From assembly GCF_002197815.1 (NCBI RefSeq), contig NZ_NIUB01000007.1:102755-166754 (forward strand): DNA of 64,000 nucleotides, read 5' to 3'. The stretch comes from Pseudomonas oleovorans subsp. oleovorans. GTDB lineage: Bacteria > Pseudomonadota > Gammaproteobacteria > Pseudomonadales > Pseudomonadaceae. The notes under the pieces are model-generated. The model had not been told where the DNA came from. It searched no databases and saw nothing but the letters and a program-made list of their open reading frames with translations. Every line of letters begins with the position of its first letter. The stretch's first letter is position 1. The translations under genes were made by a program, and so were the position numbers. Shown here piece by piece: positions 41,694 to 51,564 of this stretch.

Positions 41694-44600
41694 GATGCAG
41701 TCGCGTCCTCATCTTGCAGTCGCAGCAACAGTCGATCGAGCACCTGCAGGGCCTGATCGAAATCAAAGTCATCCAGCGCCTGGCGTATGTCGTTCAGGGC
41801 CGCGCTGTAGGCCGTACTCTCGGTGGTCTGCGCCATGGCTGCAAGGACTTCATCGTCCAGACCGCCCCGCTGCAGCGCGTGTCGCAGCTGACTTGCCTGT
41901 TCACGCAGCGAGCGTGCGTCAACAGCCGAACTTTCGCTCGTAGATGCCGTATCCGGCACCTGCGGCACTACGTCCTTGACCGTTAACAGGGCCTGCTCAA
42001 GTTCCACGATCAGTGCAGGCAGCGCCTGCTCGTCTCGCACTTGAAAGGCCCGCTCGACCGACTGCCCCAAAGTGGCAAGGCTGCTCATGGCCAAGTTTGC
42101 GGCGGCACCATGTAGGCGATGAGCAAGCGCCTCGCCCTCTTGCCAGTCGCGTGCCGCCAGCAGTCGACTGAGGCGCACCGCCAGATCATGCTGTTCGCCA
42201 ATGAACGTATTGATCGCCTGAGCCATACGCAGCGGCCCGCCCCACAGGCTGCTGCCGCGAACCCAGTCGAACAGGCCGTCGGCGGCGACACGAGTGGCAC
42301 TGACCACTGCGCCGGGCACATCGGTCAGACCCAGCAGACGGGCAACTTCCCAAAGCAGTGCGTTGAGATCCAAAGGCTTCGAGGCGAAACCATTCATCCC
42401 CGAGTCCAACGCCGCCTGACGGTCCTGATCAAGTACGCTGGCGGTCAGAGCAATGATCGGAATCGGCTCTCGCGCCTCGGCGGCCTCCAGCTGGCGGATT
42501 CGTCGCGACGCCTCCAGGCCGTCAACACCCGGCATCTGCACATCCATCAGGATCAGATCGAAACGCTGCTGGGTGAACGCCTGTAGTGCGCCTTCACCAT
42601 CGGCGACGCAGTGTACGCGATGGCCGAAATGCTCCAGGGTCAGTTGCAACAATTCGAGGTTCTGCGGCACGTCATCGGCCGCCAGAATATTCAGCCGCCC
42701 CAGTTCAGGCAGCACGGCGCGTTGCTGCGACGCCAAGCGCTTGCCGGCGCGCAGCGGCAATTCGATGCTGAAGCAGCTGCCCTGCCCTTCGGTACTTTCG
42801 ACCCGCAAGCGCCCCCCCCATCAACTCGACCAATTGCCGAGAGATGGTGGTACCGAGGCCGGTACCACCGAAACGTCGACTCATCGACGCATCGGCCTGG
42901 GCGAACGGCTCGAAGATCTTCTCCAGGCGGTCGACTGCGATACCAATGCCGGTGTCTTTCACCGCCAGACGCATCGCGCCCGGCTCCCCCGTCACTTTCA
43001 GGCGAACCTCGCCGTGCAGGGTGAACTTGACCGCATTACCGAGCAGGTTGGTCAGCACTTGTTGCAATCGCAGTGGGTCCCCGCAGAAGAACTCGTTGGT
43101 CGTTGCCGGGTAATCCAGATGCAGTTGCAGGCCTTTGCTTTCGGCCGTCAGGCGCTGCGTTGCGAGCACCTGCTCGCACAGTTCGCGCAGGGAGAAATCC
43201 AGTTGCTCCAGCTCGATGGCACCACGGTCGAGCTTGGCCGTGTCGAGGATGTCATTGAGCAAGCCCAGCAATGAACGCGACGAATGCTGCACGGTGCTCA
43301 GGTGACGACGCTGCTCACTGGAAAGCGGGGTTTCCAGCAGCAGGTCGGTAAAACCGATGATGGCATTCATCGGCGTACGAATTTCATGACTCATGTTGGC
43401 CAGGAAGCTGCTGCGCGCGGCAGCGGCGGTCTCGGCGCGATCACGGGCAGCCCGCAGATCCTGTTCCATGACGCGGCGCGGGGTCAGGTCGGTTGCCAAC
43501 TTGACGACCTTGAACGGCTTGCCGTCGGTGTCGAGGATCGGGTTGTAGCTGGCCTGAATCCAGACATCCCGTCCGCCCTTACCAAAGCGGTGGTATTCGC
43601 CTGCACGAAAATGACCCGCACGCAGATCCATCCAACCCTGGCGATAAGCATCGCTTGCCACCAGCTCAGGAGCGCAGAACATACCGTGATGGCGCCCTAC
43701 CACCTCCTCCTTGTCATAACCATACAACGCCAGTGCATTGTCGTTGATGTCGAGGATATTGCCGTCGAGGTCGAACTCGATCAATGCCATCGCCTTGCTG
43801 ATCGCGGTGTCCTTGCCTTCGTATTCGGCATTGCGCCGCTTGGTTTCGGTCTGGTCGAGCAACACGCCGTCGATCCAGCGCGGCATACCATTCTCGTCGC
43901 AAACCGGGCTACCACTTTCCCATATCCAGTGCTCGGTTCCGCTACGATCAAAGAGACGATATTCGACGGTATAGTTGCACCCTAGCTCAATGGCCTGAAC
44001 GACCTCGTCAACGACCCGCTGGTAGTCGTCCGGGTGATACATATCGGCAATCGAACAGCGGCGACTGATGAAGTCGTCCGCGCTCCACCCCGTGAGGGTC
44101 TGCACCGCATCGCTGATAAATATCATGGTCCAGTCCCGGTCCAGCATGCAGCGAAACGACACACCAGGAATGTTGCTGATCAACGAGCGGTACTGCTGCT
44201 CGCTGTCACGCAGGGCTCTCTCCATGGCCTGTCTTTCGCTGATGTCGGCGACGAATACCACAAACAGCGGCCGGCTGCCTGAATGGGTAACGCCAACGCT
44301 GATGCGCACAGGTTTTTCTTCACCCTCTCGAGTCAGGCACACCAGCTCCTGCTCGCCCGCCGGCATCGTCAGGCGTCCGGTTCTGAGGTAGCTCTCCAGC
44401 AGTACCTCCACCTGTTCGACATGGCTGGCAGGCATCAGCGAGCGCATGTGCATGCCCACCAGCTCGTGCGGTAACCAGCCGAATAGGCGCGAAACCGCAC
44501 GATTGGCCGAGCGCACAGTGCCGGTGTGATCAACGGTGACGATGGCATCCAGCGCGGTATCGAAGATCGAGCGCAGATGCTGTTCGCTGGCCTTGAGCTG

Positions 44601-45383
44601 GAGGCTCATGCGGCGATAGCGCAGCAGCGTGTTGACCGATACCACGAATACCGTAAGAGCTACGGTCAGCAGTGTGATGGCGATAGCGATATAGTCACTG
44701 TCGACCACCCCCATTGGCGCTACCGACTCCGGCGTACCGACGAAACGTGCCGCCGCCATGCTGGTGTAATGCATACTGCTGATTGCCAGGCCCATGACCA
44801 GCGCGCTGATCAGCAACGACAAGTACGTCGACAGGCGTCCCTCCAGACCGAAGCGCACCCACAGCGCAACGATAGCCAGGGCGACGGCCACGACTATCGA
44901 CAGCGCGAACATCCAGGGGTCATAACGCAGCAGCGGCGCCATCTGCATCGCCGCCATGCCGCTGTAGTGCATGGCACCAATACCAGCACCAACCAGCACA
45001 CCACCGACGCAGAGTTGCAGCAGGCTCAGATCACGTCGCGCCAACAGATTCAGGGCGACCCAGGAGGCTGCCAGGCTCGGCAGCATGGACAGCAGCGTGA
45101 TACCCAGGTCGAAACGCACCGCCGCACACAGCTCGAAAGCGAGCATGCCGAGAAAGTGCATGGCCCAGATGCCACCGCCGAACGCGAGGGAACCGGTAAA
45201 GATGGTGATTTGCCGGGCGACGGGGTGGGAACTGTCGCGCGCCTCACCAGCCAGTTGCAACGCCATGCCAGCGGTGAACACGGCAATGGCCAGTGACAAC
45301 AGCACCAATTCGGGATCGTAGCGGCTGAGCACGAGAACACTAGGATCCGCGCCCATGATGAAGAACAACTCGAGAATCGACAT
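41690..45383 (-). pseudogene. MHYT-PAS hybrid sensor kinase, frameshifted at a G8 tract
   Basis: The first frame (45383 down to about 42812) encodes an MHYT membrane sensor with the three signatures WAMHFLGMLAF, GAMHYSGMAAM and SSMHYTSMAAA, three PAS domains, the H-box FLANMSHEIRTPMNAIIGF and ATPase boxes QVLTNLLGNAVKF, VKDTGIGI and GGTGLGTTIS. After LVELMGG it shifts; the other frame continues LRVESTEGQGSCFSIELPL, a receiver domain (NILAADDVPQN, LILMDVQMPGVDGLE) and an Hpt-like domain with AHRLHGAAANLA. The break lies in eight consecutive Gs (42812-42819 on the plus strand as Cs). Seven would give one protein of about 1230 aa. The tract could be a slippage switch, a loss mutation or a homopolymer read error. 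As written, the receiver and Hpt are not joined to the kinase. Confidence 0.87.
42812..42819 (-). repeat. G8 homopolymer at the kinase frame break
   Basis: Eight Cs on the plus strand (eight Gs in the coding strand) encode the end of VELMGG. Removing one base joins GG to RLRVESTEGQG in frame. Confidence 0.85.
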
Positions 45384-45481
45384 ACAACCCCAAGGCACCG
45401 GCAGAAAGCCAGCCAATTGCCAGCATCTGAAACGACGGGGTCACACTTGTCAATTAAACCCGATCAATCACACCCATAGAA

Positions 45482-45502
45482 AAGCCCGCCGAAGCGGGCT
45501 TG
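45482..45502 (-). terminator. terminator of htpG
   Basis: On the minus strand AAGCCCGC pairs with GCGGGCTT around TTCG, followed by TTCT. It lies 18 bp after the htpG stop. Confidence 0.8.
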
Positions 45503-45519
45503 TCCTATTGCCAGATAGA

Positions 45520-47424
45520 TCAGGCGGAGAGCTCCACCAGCAGCTTGTTCAAGCGCTGCACGTAAGCGGCCGGATCCTTCAGGCTGTCGCCTGCGGCCAA
45601 AGCGGCCTGGTCGAAGAGGATGTGCGAGAGATCGGTGAAGCGATCCTCGTCCGGCTCGGCATCCAGGCGCTCGATCAGCGGGTGCGCCGGGTTGAACTCG
45701 AAAATCGGCTTGGACTCAGGCACCTTCTGCCCGCTGGCCTCGAGAATCTGACGCATCTGCAGGCCCAGATCCTGTTCGCCAATGGCGAGGATCGCCGGCG
45801 AGTCGGTCAGACGATGCGACACACGCACCTCCTTGACCTGTTCGCCCAGCGCGCCCTTGAGACGCTCGATCAGTCCTTCCTTGGCCTTAGCCACTTCCTC
45901 CTGGGCCTTCTTGTCCTCTGCCGAGTCCAGCTTGCCCAGATCCAGGTCACCACGGGCCACGTCGACGAATTGCTTGCCGTCGAACTCGGTCAGGTAGCTC
46001 ATTAGCCACTCGTCGATGCGGTCGGTGAGCAGCAGCACTTCGATGCCCTTCTTGCGGAAGACTTCCAGGTGCGGGCTGTTCTTGATCTGCGCGTAGGATT
46101 CGCCGGTGAGGTAGTAGATCTTGTCCTGACCGTCCTTGACCCGGCCCAGGTAGTCAGCCAGCGAAACCGACTGCTCGTCGCCCTCGCCAGCGGTGGAGGC
46201 GAAACGCAGCAAACCGGCGATCTTCTCCTTGTTGGCGAAGTCTTCCGCCGGGCCCTCCTTGAGCACTTGACCGAAGGCCTTCCAGAACACCTTGTAGTCG
46301 TCCGGCTTGTCCTTGGCCAGATTCTCCAGCATGTCCAGTACGCGCTTGGTCAGCGCCGACTTCATCGAATCGATGATCGGGCCGGACTGCAGGATTTCGC
46401 GGGAAACGTTTAGCGACAGGTCATTGGAATCGACCACTCCCTTGATGAAACGCAGGTACAGCGGCAGGAATTGATCGGCCTGATCCATGATGAACACGCG
46501 CTGCACGTAGAGCTTGAGGCCCTTGGGTGCTTCGCGGTGATACAGGTCGAACGGTGCACGGCCCGGCACGTAGAGCAGCGAGGTGTACTCCAGCTTGCCT
46601 TCGACCTTGTTGTGGCTCCAGGTCAGCGGGTTCTCGAAGTCATGGCCAACGTGCTTGTAGAACTCCTGATATTCCTCGTCCTTGATTTCGGTACGCGGGC
46701 GGGTCCACAGGGCGCTGGCGCGGTTGACGGTTTCCCACTCGACTTCGGCAGGCTTGTCCTTTTCTTCGCCATAGTGCTCTTTCGGCATTTCGATGGGCAG
46801 GGCGATATGGTCGGAGTACTTCTTGACGATATTGCGCAGGCGCCAGCCATCGGCGAACTCCTCTTCACCGCTCTTCAGATGCAGAACGATGCGGGTACCA
46901 CGCTCGGCTTTCTCGACGGTGGCGACTTCGAACTCGCCTTCACCTTTGGATGACCAATGCACGCCTTCGCTGGCCGGGCTACCGGCACGGCGGCTGAACA
47001 CCTCGACCTCGTCGGCGACGATGAAGGCAGAATAGAAGCCCACACCGAACTGGCCGATCAGGTGCGAATCCTTCTTCTGGTCACCGGAGAGATTTTTCAG
47101 GAAGTCGGCAGTGCCGGACTTGGCGATGGTGCCCAGGTGCGCGATGACTTCCTCGCGGCTCATACCGATGCCGTTATCTTCGAGGGTGACGGTCTTGGCA
47201 TCCTTGTCGAACGACAGGCGGATCTTCAGTTCGGCGCCACCTTCGAGCAGCTCCGGCTTGGCCAGCGCTTCGAAACGCAGCTTGTCAGCGGCGTCTGACG
47301 CGTTGGAGATCAACTCGCGCAGGAAGATTTCCTTGTTCGAGTACAGGGAATGGATCATCAGGTGAAGCAGTTGCTTCACCTCGGTCTGGAAGCCCAGGGT
47401 TTCTTTTTGAGTTTCCACACTCAT
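45520..47424 (-). CDS. htpG: molecular chaperone HtpG (Hsp90)
   Basis: The 634-aa cytosolic Hsp90 ATPase has GHKL motifs [40 protein letters not shown] and GTRIVLHL, then the middle-domain blocks and an [11 protein letters not shown]-terminal dimerisation region. Length fits bacterial HtpG (about 630 aa). A REP-like inverted repeat lies just upstream. Confidence 0.97.
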   Translation of the reverse strand: MSVETQKETLGFQTEVKQLLHLMIHSLYSNKEIFLRELISNASDAADKLRFEALAKPELLEGGAELKIRLSFDKDAKTVTLEDNGIGMSREEVIAHLGTIAKSGTADFLKNLSGDQKKDSHLIGQFGVGFYSAFIVADEVEVFSRRAGSPASEGVHWSSKGEGEFEVATVEKAERGTRIVLHLKSGEEEFADGWRLRNIVKKYSDHIALPIEMPKEHYGEEKDKPAEVEWETVNRASALWTRPRTEIKDEEYQEFYKHVGHDFENPLTWSHNKVEGKLEYTSLLYVPGRAPFDLYHREAPKGLKLYVQRVFIMDQADQFLPLYLRFIKGVVDSNDLSLNVSREILQSGPIIDSMKSALTKRVLDMLENLAKDKPDDYKVFWKAFGQVLKEGPAEDFANKEKIAGLLRFASTAGEGDEQSVSLADYLGRVKDGQDKIYYLTGESYAQIKNSPHLEVFRKKGIEVLLLTDRIDEWLMSYLTEFDGKQFVDVARGDLDLGKLDSAEDKKAQEEVAKAKEGLIERLKGALGEQVKEVRVSHRLTDSPAILAIGEQDLGLQMRQILEASGQKVPESKPIFEFNPAHPLIERLDAEPDEDRFTDLSHILFDQAALAAGDSLKDPAAYVQRLNKLLVELSA

Positions 47425-47436
47425 GGTCTGCTAACT

Positions 47437-47483
47437 CCATCTGTAGGACAGGAACCGCTATCGCGGCGATGACCTACAGATGG
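47437..47483. repeat. REP-like inverted repeat upstream of htpG
   Basis: CCATCTGTAGG and CCTACAGATGG are perfect 11-bp arms 25 bp apart. It lies 13 bp upstream of the htpG start, within its 5' untranslated or promoter region. Confidence 0.65.
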
Positions 47484-47581
47484 GGCCTGCTGGATGAACT
47501 TCAAGGGCTTGGAGCAGGCGCATCATCGTCTCGGGCAGGTAAAAACCATCCGCAAGCCGAATATGGCGGGTTGCACCCGCC

Positions 47582-48829
47582 CTACGGCTCCAGCAGTTCC
47601 AGGCGACCGATTTCTTCCGGTTTGAAACTGAAGCTGGCCTGGCCACCGCCACTGCCCATTTGCTGAATGAGGCGAATGCTGCCGTCGGCGTCGAGCCCGG
47701 CAAAACGTCCCTCCACCGTGCCGCCACTGGCGCGGCTCAGGCGCATGCTGAGGTTGCGGTACTGTTCCGGGTTGCGCTGCAAATGCGCCAGGCTGAAACG
47801 CTGACGACGGTCGACCGGACGACTCAGGCGCTCCTCGACGGCAGTCGCTTCAATTTGTTGTGCCGGTTGCTTGGCCGCAACGGAGGGCAATGCCGGGAAG
47901 CGATCGCCCTCCACCATCCAGCCTTGCTCAGAGCGCTTGTGCAAACGAATTGGCAAGCGCTCGTTACGCCCGTCGATCTGCGCGTCAACCTGCAATTCCA
48001 GGGTATCGCCCTCGAAGGTGAACACCGGCAGTTTCAACTCGCGCACGTCGCGCGTAGCGAAACGTCGTTGCAGATAGTCCTGCAGGAGATGGGCGATGGT
48101 GTCATTGGAGTCGTACCGGGTATCGACCTTGCCATCCACATAGCGCAGGCGATCACGGTACAGCTCGACCCGACCACTCAGGCTGGTCTTGAAGCGTGGC
48201 GGCATGACCAGATGGAAATCACCGACCAGCCGATTCGGTTCCTGCGGTTGCAGGTCCAGATGCAGGGTGTAGCCACGACTCAGGCGACGCGCCTCGGGCA
48301 GATCCTGCTCCGGCAACAGCCAGCTCAGCTCGACCTCTGGCAGGTTACCGCTGTCCTGGGGCAGCACGTCGATACGTACAGAACCCTCGACTGGCTGCGG
48401 CAGGCGGATACTCAGTTCGCGCAGGGCGAAGAAATCCAGGCCTTCGCGCAGCACCAACACGCCATCGATCAGCTCACCCTGCTGCGGGTGAAATGGCTGG
48501 CCGTTGAGCTCACCGTCCAGCTCGATGGCAAGCTCGGCCGGCGCCTGCACTTCGGGCTTTAGCCAGTCCAGACGGACGATCGCCGCCAGACGTTCGGCAT
48601 CCTTGCTCGCCAGCAAGGTCAAGCCCACCACCAGCGGGATGACGCCAAGCCCGATGAGCGTGACCGCGCTACGCGCTCGTCGCCAGTGGCGCACGATGTA
48701 GATCAGGGTGATCGGTGGGATCAGACTGCCCCAGCCCCACAACAGGCTGGTGGCGAACGCCCGCATGACCAGCCATACCAGACCGGCCAGCATCATTACC
48801 AGGCCACCAATTATCAGCAACGCATCCAT
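47582..48829 (-). CDS. conserved membrane protein of unknown function
   Basis: The 415-aa protein starts with two membrane helices (about 2-24 and 28-45), a third near 60-77, then a large soluble domain of about 330 residues with long beta-rich stretches (VEGSVRIDVLPQDSGNLPEVELSW) and a C-terminal VEGRFAGLDADGSIRL repeat-like segment. No enzyme motif seen. The same position next to htpG holds a conserved hypothetical protein in P. aeruginosa (from memory). Probably periplasmic and membrane-anchored. Confidence 0.75.
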   Translation of the reverse strand: MDALLIIGGLVMMLAGLVWLVMRAFATSLLWGWGSLIPPITLIYIVRHWRRARSAVTLIGLGVIPLVVGLTLLASKDAERLAAIVRLDWLKPEVQAPAELAIELDGELNGQPFHPQQGELIDGVLVLREGLDFFALRELSIRLPQPVEGSVRIDVLPQDSGNLPEVELSWLLPEQDLPEARRLSRGYTLHLDLQPQEPNRLVGDFHLVMPPRFKTSLSGRVELYRDRLRYVDGKVDTRYDSNDTIAHLLQDYLQRRFATRDVRELKLPVFTFEGDTLELQVDAQIDGRNERLPIRLHKRSEQGWMVEGDRFPALPSVAAKQPAQQIEATAVEERLSRPVDRRQRFSLAHLQRNPEQYRNLSMRLSRASGGTVEGRFAGLDADGSIRLIQQMGSGGGQASFSFKPEEIGRLELLEP

Positions 48830-48898
48830 CTACAGGGTCCTTGTTATGATTTCGCTGCGCTGCCGATCCGCTCCAATTGCCGGGCAAGTCTCAACGAC

Positions 48899-49345
48899 TC
48901 AGGGCTCATCGACCTTGAAGTGGGTACGGGCGGTGGCAATCGGTTCGGTCTGCCTGGTCTGCCAGGCGGTGATCGCCACGTTGGCCACCCGACGCCCCTG
49001 CCGCCAGACCTGGCACTGCGCATAGGTGTCACGATAATGGCCGGCGCGCAGGTAATCTATCGAGAAGTCGATGATTTTGGGCAAATGTGGAATGCCCATG
49101 AACATCAATAGATGGAGCATGGCTGCATGCTCCATAAATCCGGCGATTACGCCGCCATGCAGCGCCGGTAATACCGGGTTACCGATGCAGTCGTGGTTGG
49201 CTGGCAGACGAAAGACCATGTCGTCGCCCAGACGCAGGCATTCGATGCCCAGTAGCTTGGCGTAGGGGATCAGACTGATCAGCGGGTCATAATCGTTCTG
49301 CTGGTGCGCACGCGCTACCAGTTGCTCCAGACTCAACTCGCTCAT
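48899..49345 (-). CDS. PaaI-type hotdog thioesterase (second of a pair)
   Basis: The 148-aa hotdog protein has the HGGVIAGFMEHAAMLHLLM active-site helix and IDFSIDYLRAG strand of the PaaI group. It overlaps the upstream thioesterase gene by four bases (49342-49345), so the two are co-translated and may form a heteromer. Substrate unknown. Confidence 0.85.
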   Translation of the reverse strand: MSELSLEQLVARAHQQNDYDPLISLIPYAKLLGIECLRLGDDMVFRLPANHDCIGNPVLPALHGGVIAGFMEHAAMLHLLMFMGIPHLPKIIDFSIDYLRAGHYRDTYAQCQVWRQGRRVANVAITAWQTRQTEPIATARTHFKVDEP

Positions 49346-49821
49346 GCGCCACCGCCTTGCCGGATATTGCGTTTCAGCTCAGCGCCGCCCTGCACGGCCT
49401 TGCCCATGCGCATGAAGGCTCCGACCACGTGGGCAATTGGCTGCTCGGGGTCGTCCTGATAGGCATAGCCGCGAGTGAAGATAATGTTGGGCGTGACCCG
49501 ATAACACTCGGCGAAACCAAAGACGTCCTTGCCGGGCAAGGCCGGGTGCATGTAATCGATGCGCAAATCCAGGGTCGGGCATATTTCGAACTCCGGCAGC
49601 ACGCAGACCGTGGAGATACCGCAGGTGGTGTCCATCAGCGTGGTAATGGCGCCACCGTGGATCACACCGGTGTCCGGGCTGCCGACAATATGCGGTGCGT
49701 AAGGCAAGCGCAGCGTCAGTCCTTTGCTATCGGCCGACTCAACACTCATGCCCAGCACCTGACAATGACGTAGCACGGCCAGAAACCGCTGCGCCCGCTC
49801 CTCGATCGACTGCTCACTCAT
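49342..49821 (-). CDS. PaaI-type hotdog thioesterase (first of a pair)
   Basis: The 159-aa hotdog protein carries the HGGAITTLMDTTCGISTV signature and LDLRIDYMHPALPG. It is similar to its downstream partner, which suggests an old tandem duplication. An in-frame ATG seven codons upstream (49842) is possible. Confidence 0.85.
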   Translation of the reverse strand: MSEQSIEERAQRFLAVLRHCQVLGMSVESADSKGLTLRLPYAPHIVGSPDTGVIHGGAITTLMDTTCGISTVCVLPEFEICPTLDLRIDYMHPALPGKDVFGFAECYRVTPNIIFTRGYAYQDDPEQPIAHVVGAFMRMGKAVQGGAELKRNIRQGGGA

Positions 49822-50000
49822 CACACTGCTGCTCTGCCGCAAAAAAGGCTGCGCATGATAGCGCCTTGCTCCCGGACTGACACCCGTCCGGGCCAGCCTT
49901 CAAGGCCAAGGGAACTTATTGGCAGCGCCGACATTCAAAGTGACTGTGTGCTCTGGGGTAAGCCCAGCCACTTATAACTCTCACACATGGAGTGATGACC

Positions 50001-50291
50001 GTGAACAAACCTCTGACTTATGCCCTGCTGCTTGCCACTGCCCTGGGTCTCGCCGCCTGCGAGAAAACCCCGGAAGACAAGATGGAGTCGGCCAAGGAGT
50101 CAGTCTCCGAAGCGATGGAGAACCTGGGCGATGCCGCCAAAGACACCGGCGATGCCATCGAACAGAAGACCAACGAAGCCTTGGGTAATGAACCTACCAC
50201 TGGCGAGAAAATTGAGGATGCGGCCAGCGATGCGGCCGATGCCATCGAGGATGCCGGCGACGAAGCCAAAGACGCTGTGGACGGCCAGTAA
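50001..50291 (+). CDS. small acidic lipoprotein with amphipathic helix repeats
   Basis: The product is about 96 aa. The signal peptide ends with lipobox L-A-A-C, and the mature part is a chain of EKTPEDKMESAKESVSEAMENLGDAAKDTGDAIE-type 11-residue amphipathic repeats rich in Asp, Glu, Ala and Lys, like outer-membrane lipoprotein or LEA-type helices. Function unknown. GGAGTGATGACC before the GTG at 50001 gives better spacing than the ATG at 49995, so I prefer the GTG; the ATG remains possible. Confidence 0.7.
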   Translation: MNKPLTYALLLATALGLAACEKTPEDKMESAKESVSEAMENLGDAAKDTGDAIEQKTNEALGNEPTTGEKIEDAASDAADAIEDAGDEAKDAVDGQ

Positions 50292-50309
50292 CCTCCGCTG
50301 AGAATCAGG

Positions 50310-50330
50310 AAGGCCCGCAATGCGGGCCTT
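50310..50330 (+). terminator. terminator after the small lipoprotein gene
   Basis: AGGCCCGC and GCGGGCCT form an 8-bp stem (extended by an A-T pair) with an AAT loop, followed by TCTTTC. Convergent with the MAPEG remnant. Confidence 0.8.
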
Positions 50331-50333
50331 CTT

Positions 50334-50729
50334 TCATTTCAGCGCAGGGCTGATCATCAGCAGCAGGCTACAGGCCAGGCCCACCACCCATACCAGACTG
50401 CGCTGCCAGTGCAGATCCCACCAATAGAACAGCAGATACAGCACCCGACTGACGACGAAGGTGACGGCGAGAATGTCGATCAGAAAGCCGTATGTCTGCG
50501 TGGTGTGCGACACCTGCCGCGAACAGTGGGAAGGCCTCGATACTATTCAAATGCGCCGCCAGGGCACGCGCGCCGAAACCCGTCAGACGCGCCTGCTGGG
50601 CACGCGGGTGATGGTTGTCATAACGACCACCGCCCCGGGGCCCTCCTCGGCCATGGCCCTGGCCACCGGGGCCTTGGCGATGAAGATCAACAAGGCGCTG
50701 ATGAATACACACCAGAACGGCAGGCTCAC
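50334..50729 (-). pseudogene. MAPEG-family membrane protein broken by two frameshifts
   Basis: Three overlapping frames carry consecutive parts of one MAPEG protein. They are VSLPFWCVFISALLIFIAKAPVARAMAEEGPG, then YDNHHPRAQQARLTGFGARALAAHLNSIEAFPLFAAG, then VSHTTQTYGFLIDILAVTFVVSRVLYLLFYW...LLLMISPALK with its stop at 50334. The RA-HLNSIEAFPLF block is the MAPEG signature. Breaks lie near 50620 and 50505. The GTG start at 50729 overlaps the DUF599 stop, so the original pair was coupled. Confidence 0.78.
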
Positions 50730-51460
50730 TCACTCTTCTCCTTGGCCACCTCGACGGCCGGCGTTGGGGTATACACCATCACTTCCAGCACATCCGAATG
50801 GAACTCGCGGCGATACAGCACCACGACCACGCCGGCAGTCACCAGCATGAAGAACCAGGGATTGATGAACCACGCCAGGGTTGCCATACCGAAATAGTAG
50901 GCGCGCAAACCGAAGTTGAACTGGTTGGCTGCCATCGAGATCACCCGAGCTGTGCGCTCGGCGAAAGCCTTGCGCTCCTGCTCGGTGACATGCCGTTCAC
51001 CCACCATCGGCGCCGACCCCACCAGCACCGCGGCGAAGTTGTACTGGCGCATGCACCAGCTGAAGGTGAAGAAGGCATAGACGAAGATGATGCACAGGCA
51101 CAGCAACTTGATCTCGGACAGGCCACGACTGGCCTGTTGCACGAAAGGAATGTCGGCCAGCAGCGACAGGGCGCGGTCGGAGGCACCCAGCACGGTGAGG
51201 ATGCCGGCCAGGATAATCAGCGTGCTGGAGGCGAAGAACGAGGCGTTGCGCTCGAGGTTACCGATCACGTTGGCGTCGGCAATGCGATTGTCACGCATCA
51301 GCATGCGGCGCATCCAGTCTTCACGGTACAGGTGCAGGACGCTGGCCAGACAGGGTGTGGTTCGCGCCTTCGAGAAGGCATAGCGGGTGTAGCCGCCCCA
51401 GCACAGAACGAACCACAGTGCGGCCAGAAAATGAGGCAGGTACGGATAGCTGTTGAGCAT
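50726..51460 (-). CDS. DUF599 membrane protein
   Basis: The 244-aa protein has four to five membrane helices (first near 10-22) and the DUF599 blocks ANVIGNLERNASFFASSTLIILAG and CMRQYNFAAVLVGSAP. Function unknown. It ends by overlapping the MAPEG start and may have been co-translated with it. Confidence 0.82.
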   Translation of the reverse strand: MLNSYPYLPHFLAALWFVLCWGGYTRYAFSKARTTPCLASVLHLYREDWMRRMLMRDNRIADANVIGNLERNASFFASSTLIILAGILTVLGASDRALSLLADIPFVQQASRGLSEIKLLCLCIIFVYAFFTFSWCMRQYNFAAVLVGSAPMVGERHVTEQERKAFAERTARVISMAANQFNFGLRAYYFGMATLAWFINPWFFMLVTAGVVVVLYRREFHSDVLEVMVYTPTPAVEVAKEKSE

Positions 51461-51522
51461 GCCAACTCCTTGTAAGACTGCTGCAGATTATAGCCAGGCT
51501 GTCTGTTTTCTTGTTCGACAAA

Positions 51523-51545
51523 AAGGCCGCCTCGTGGGCAGCCTT
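51523..51545 (-). terminator. terminator of brnQ
   Basis: AAGGCCGCC and GGCAGCCTT form a stem with one mismatch around TCGTG; on the minus strand it ends in TTTTTG. It lies 20 bp after the brnQ stop. Confidence 0.75.
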
Positions 51546-51564
51546 GTTTTGTTTCGAGGGTCTA

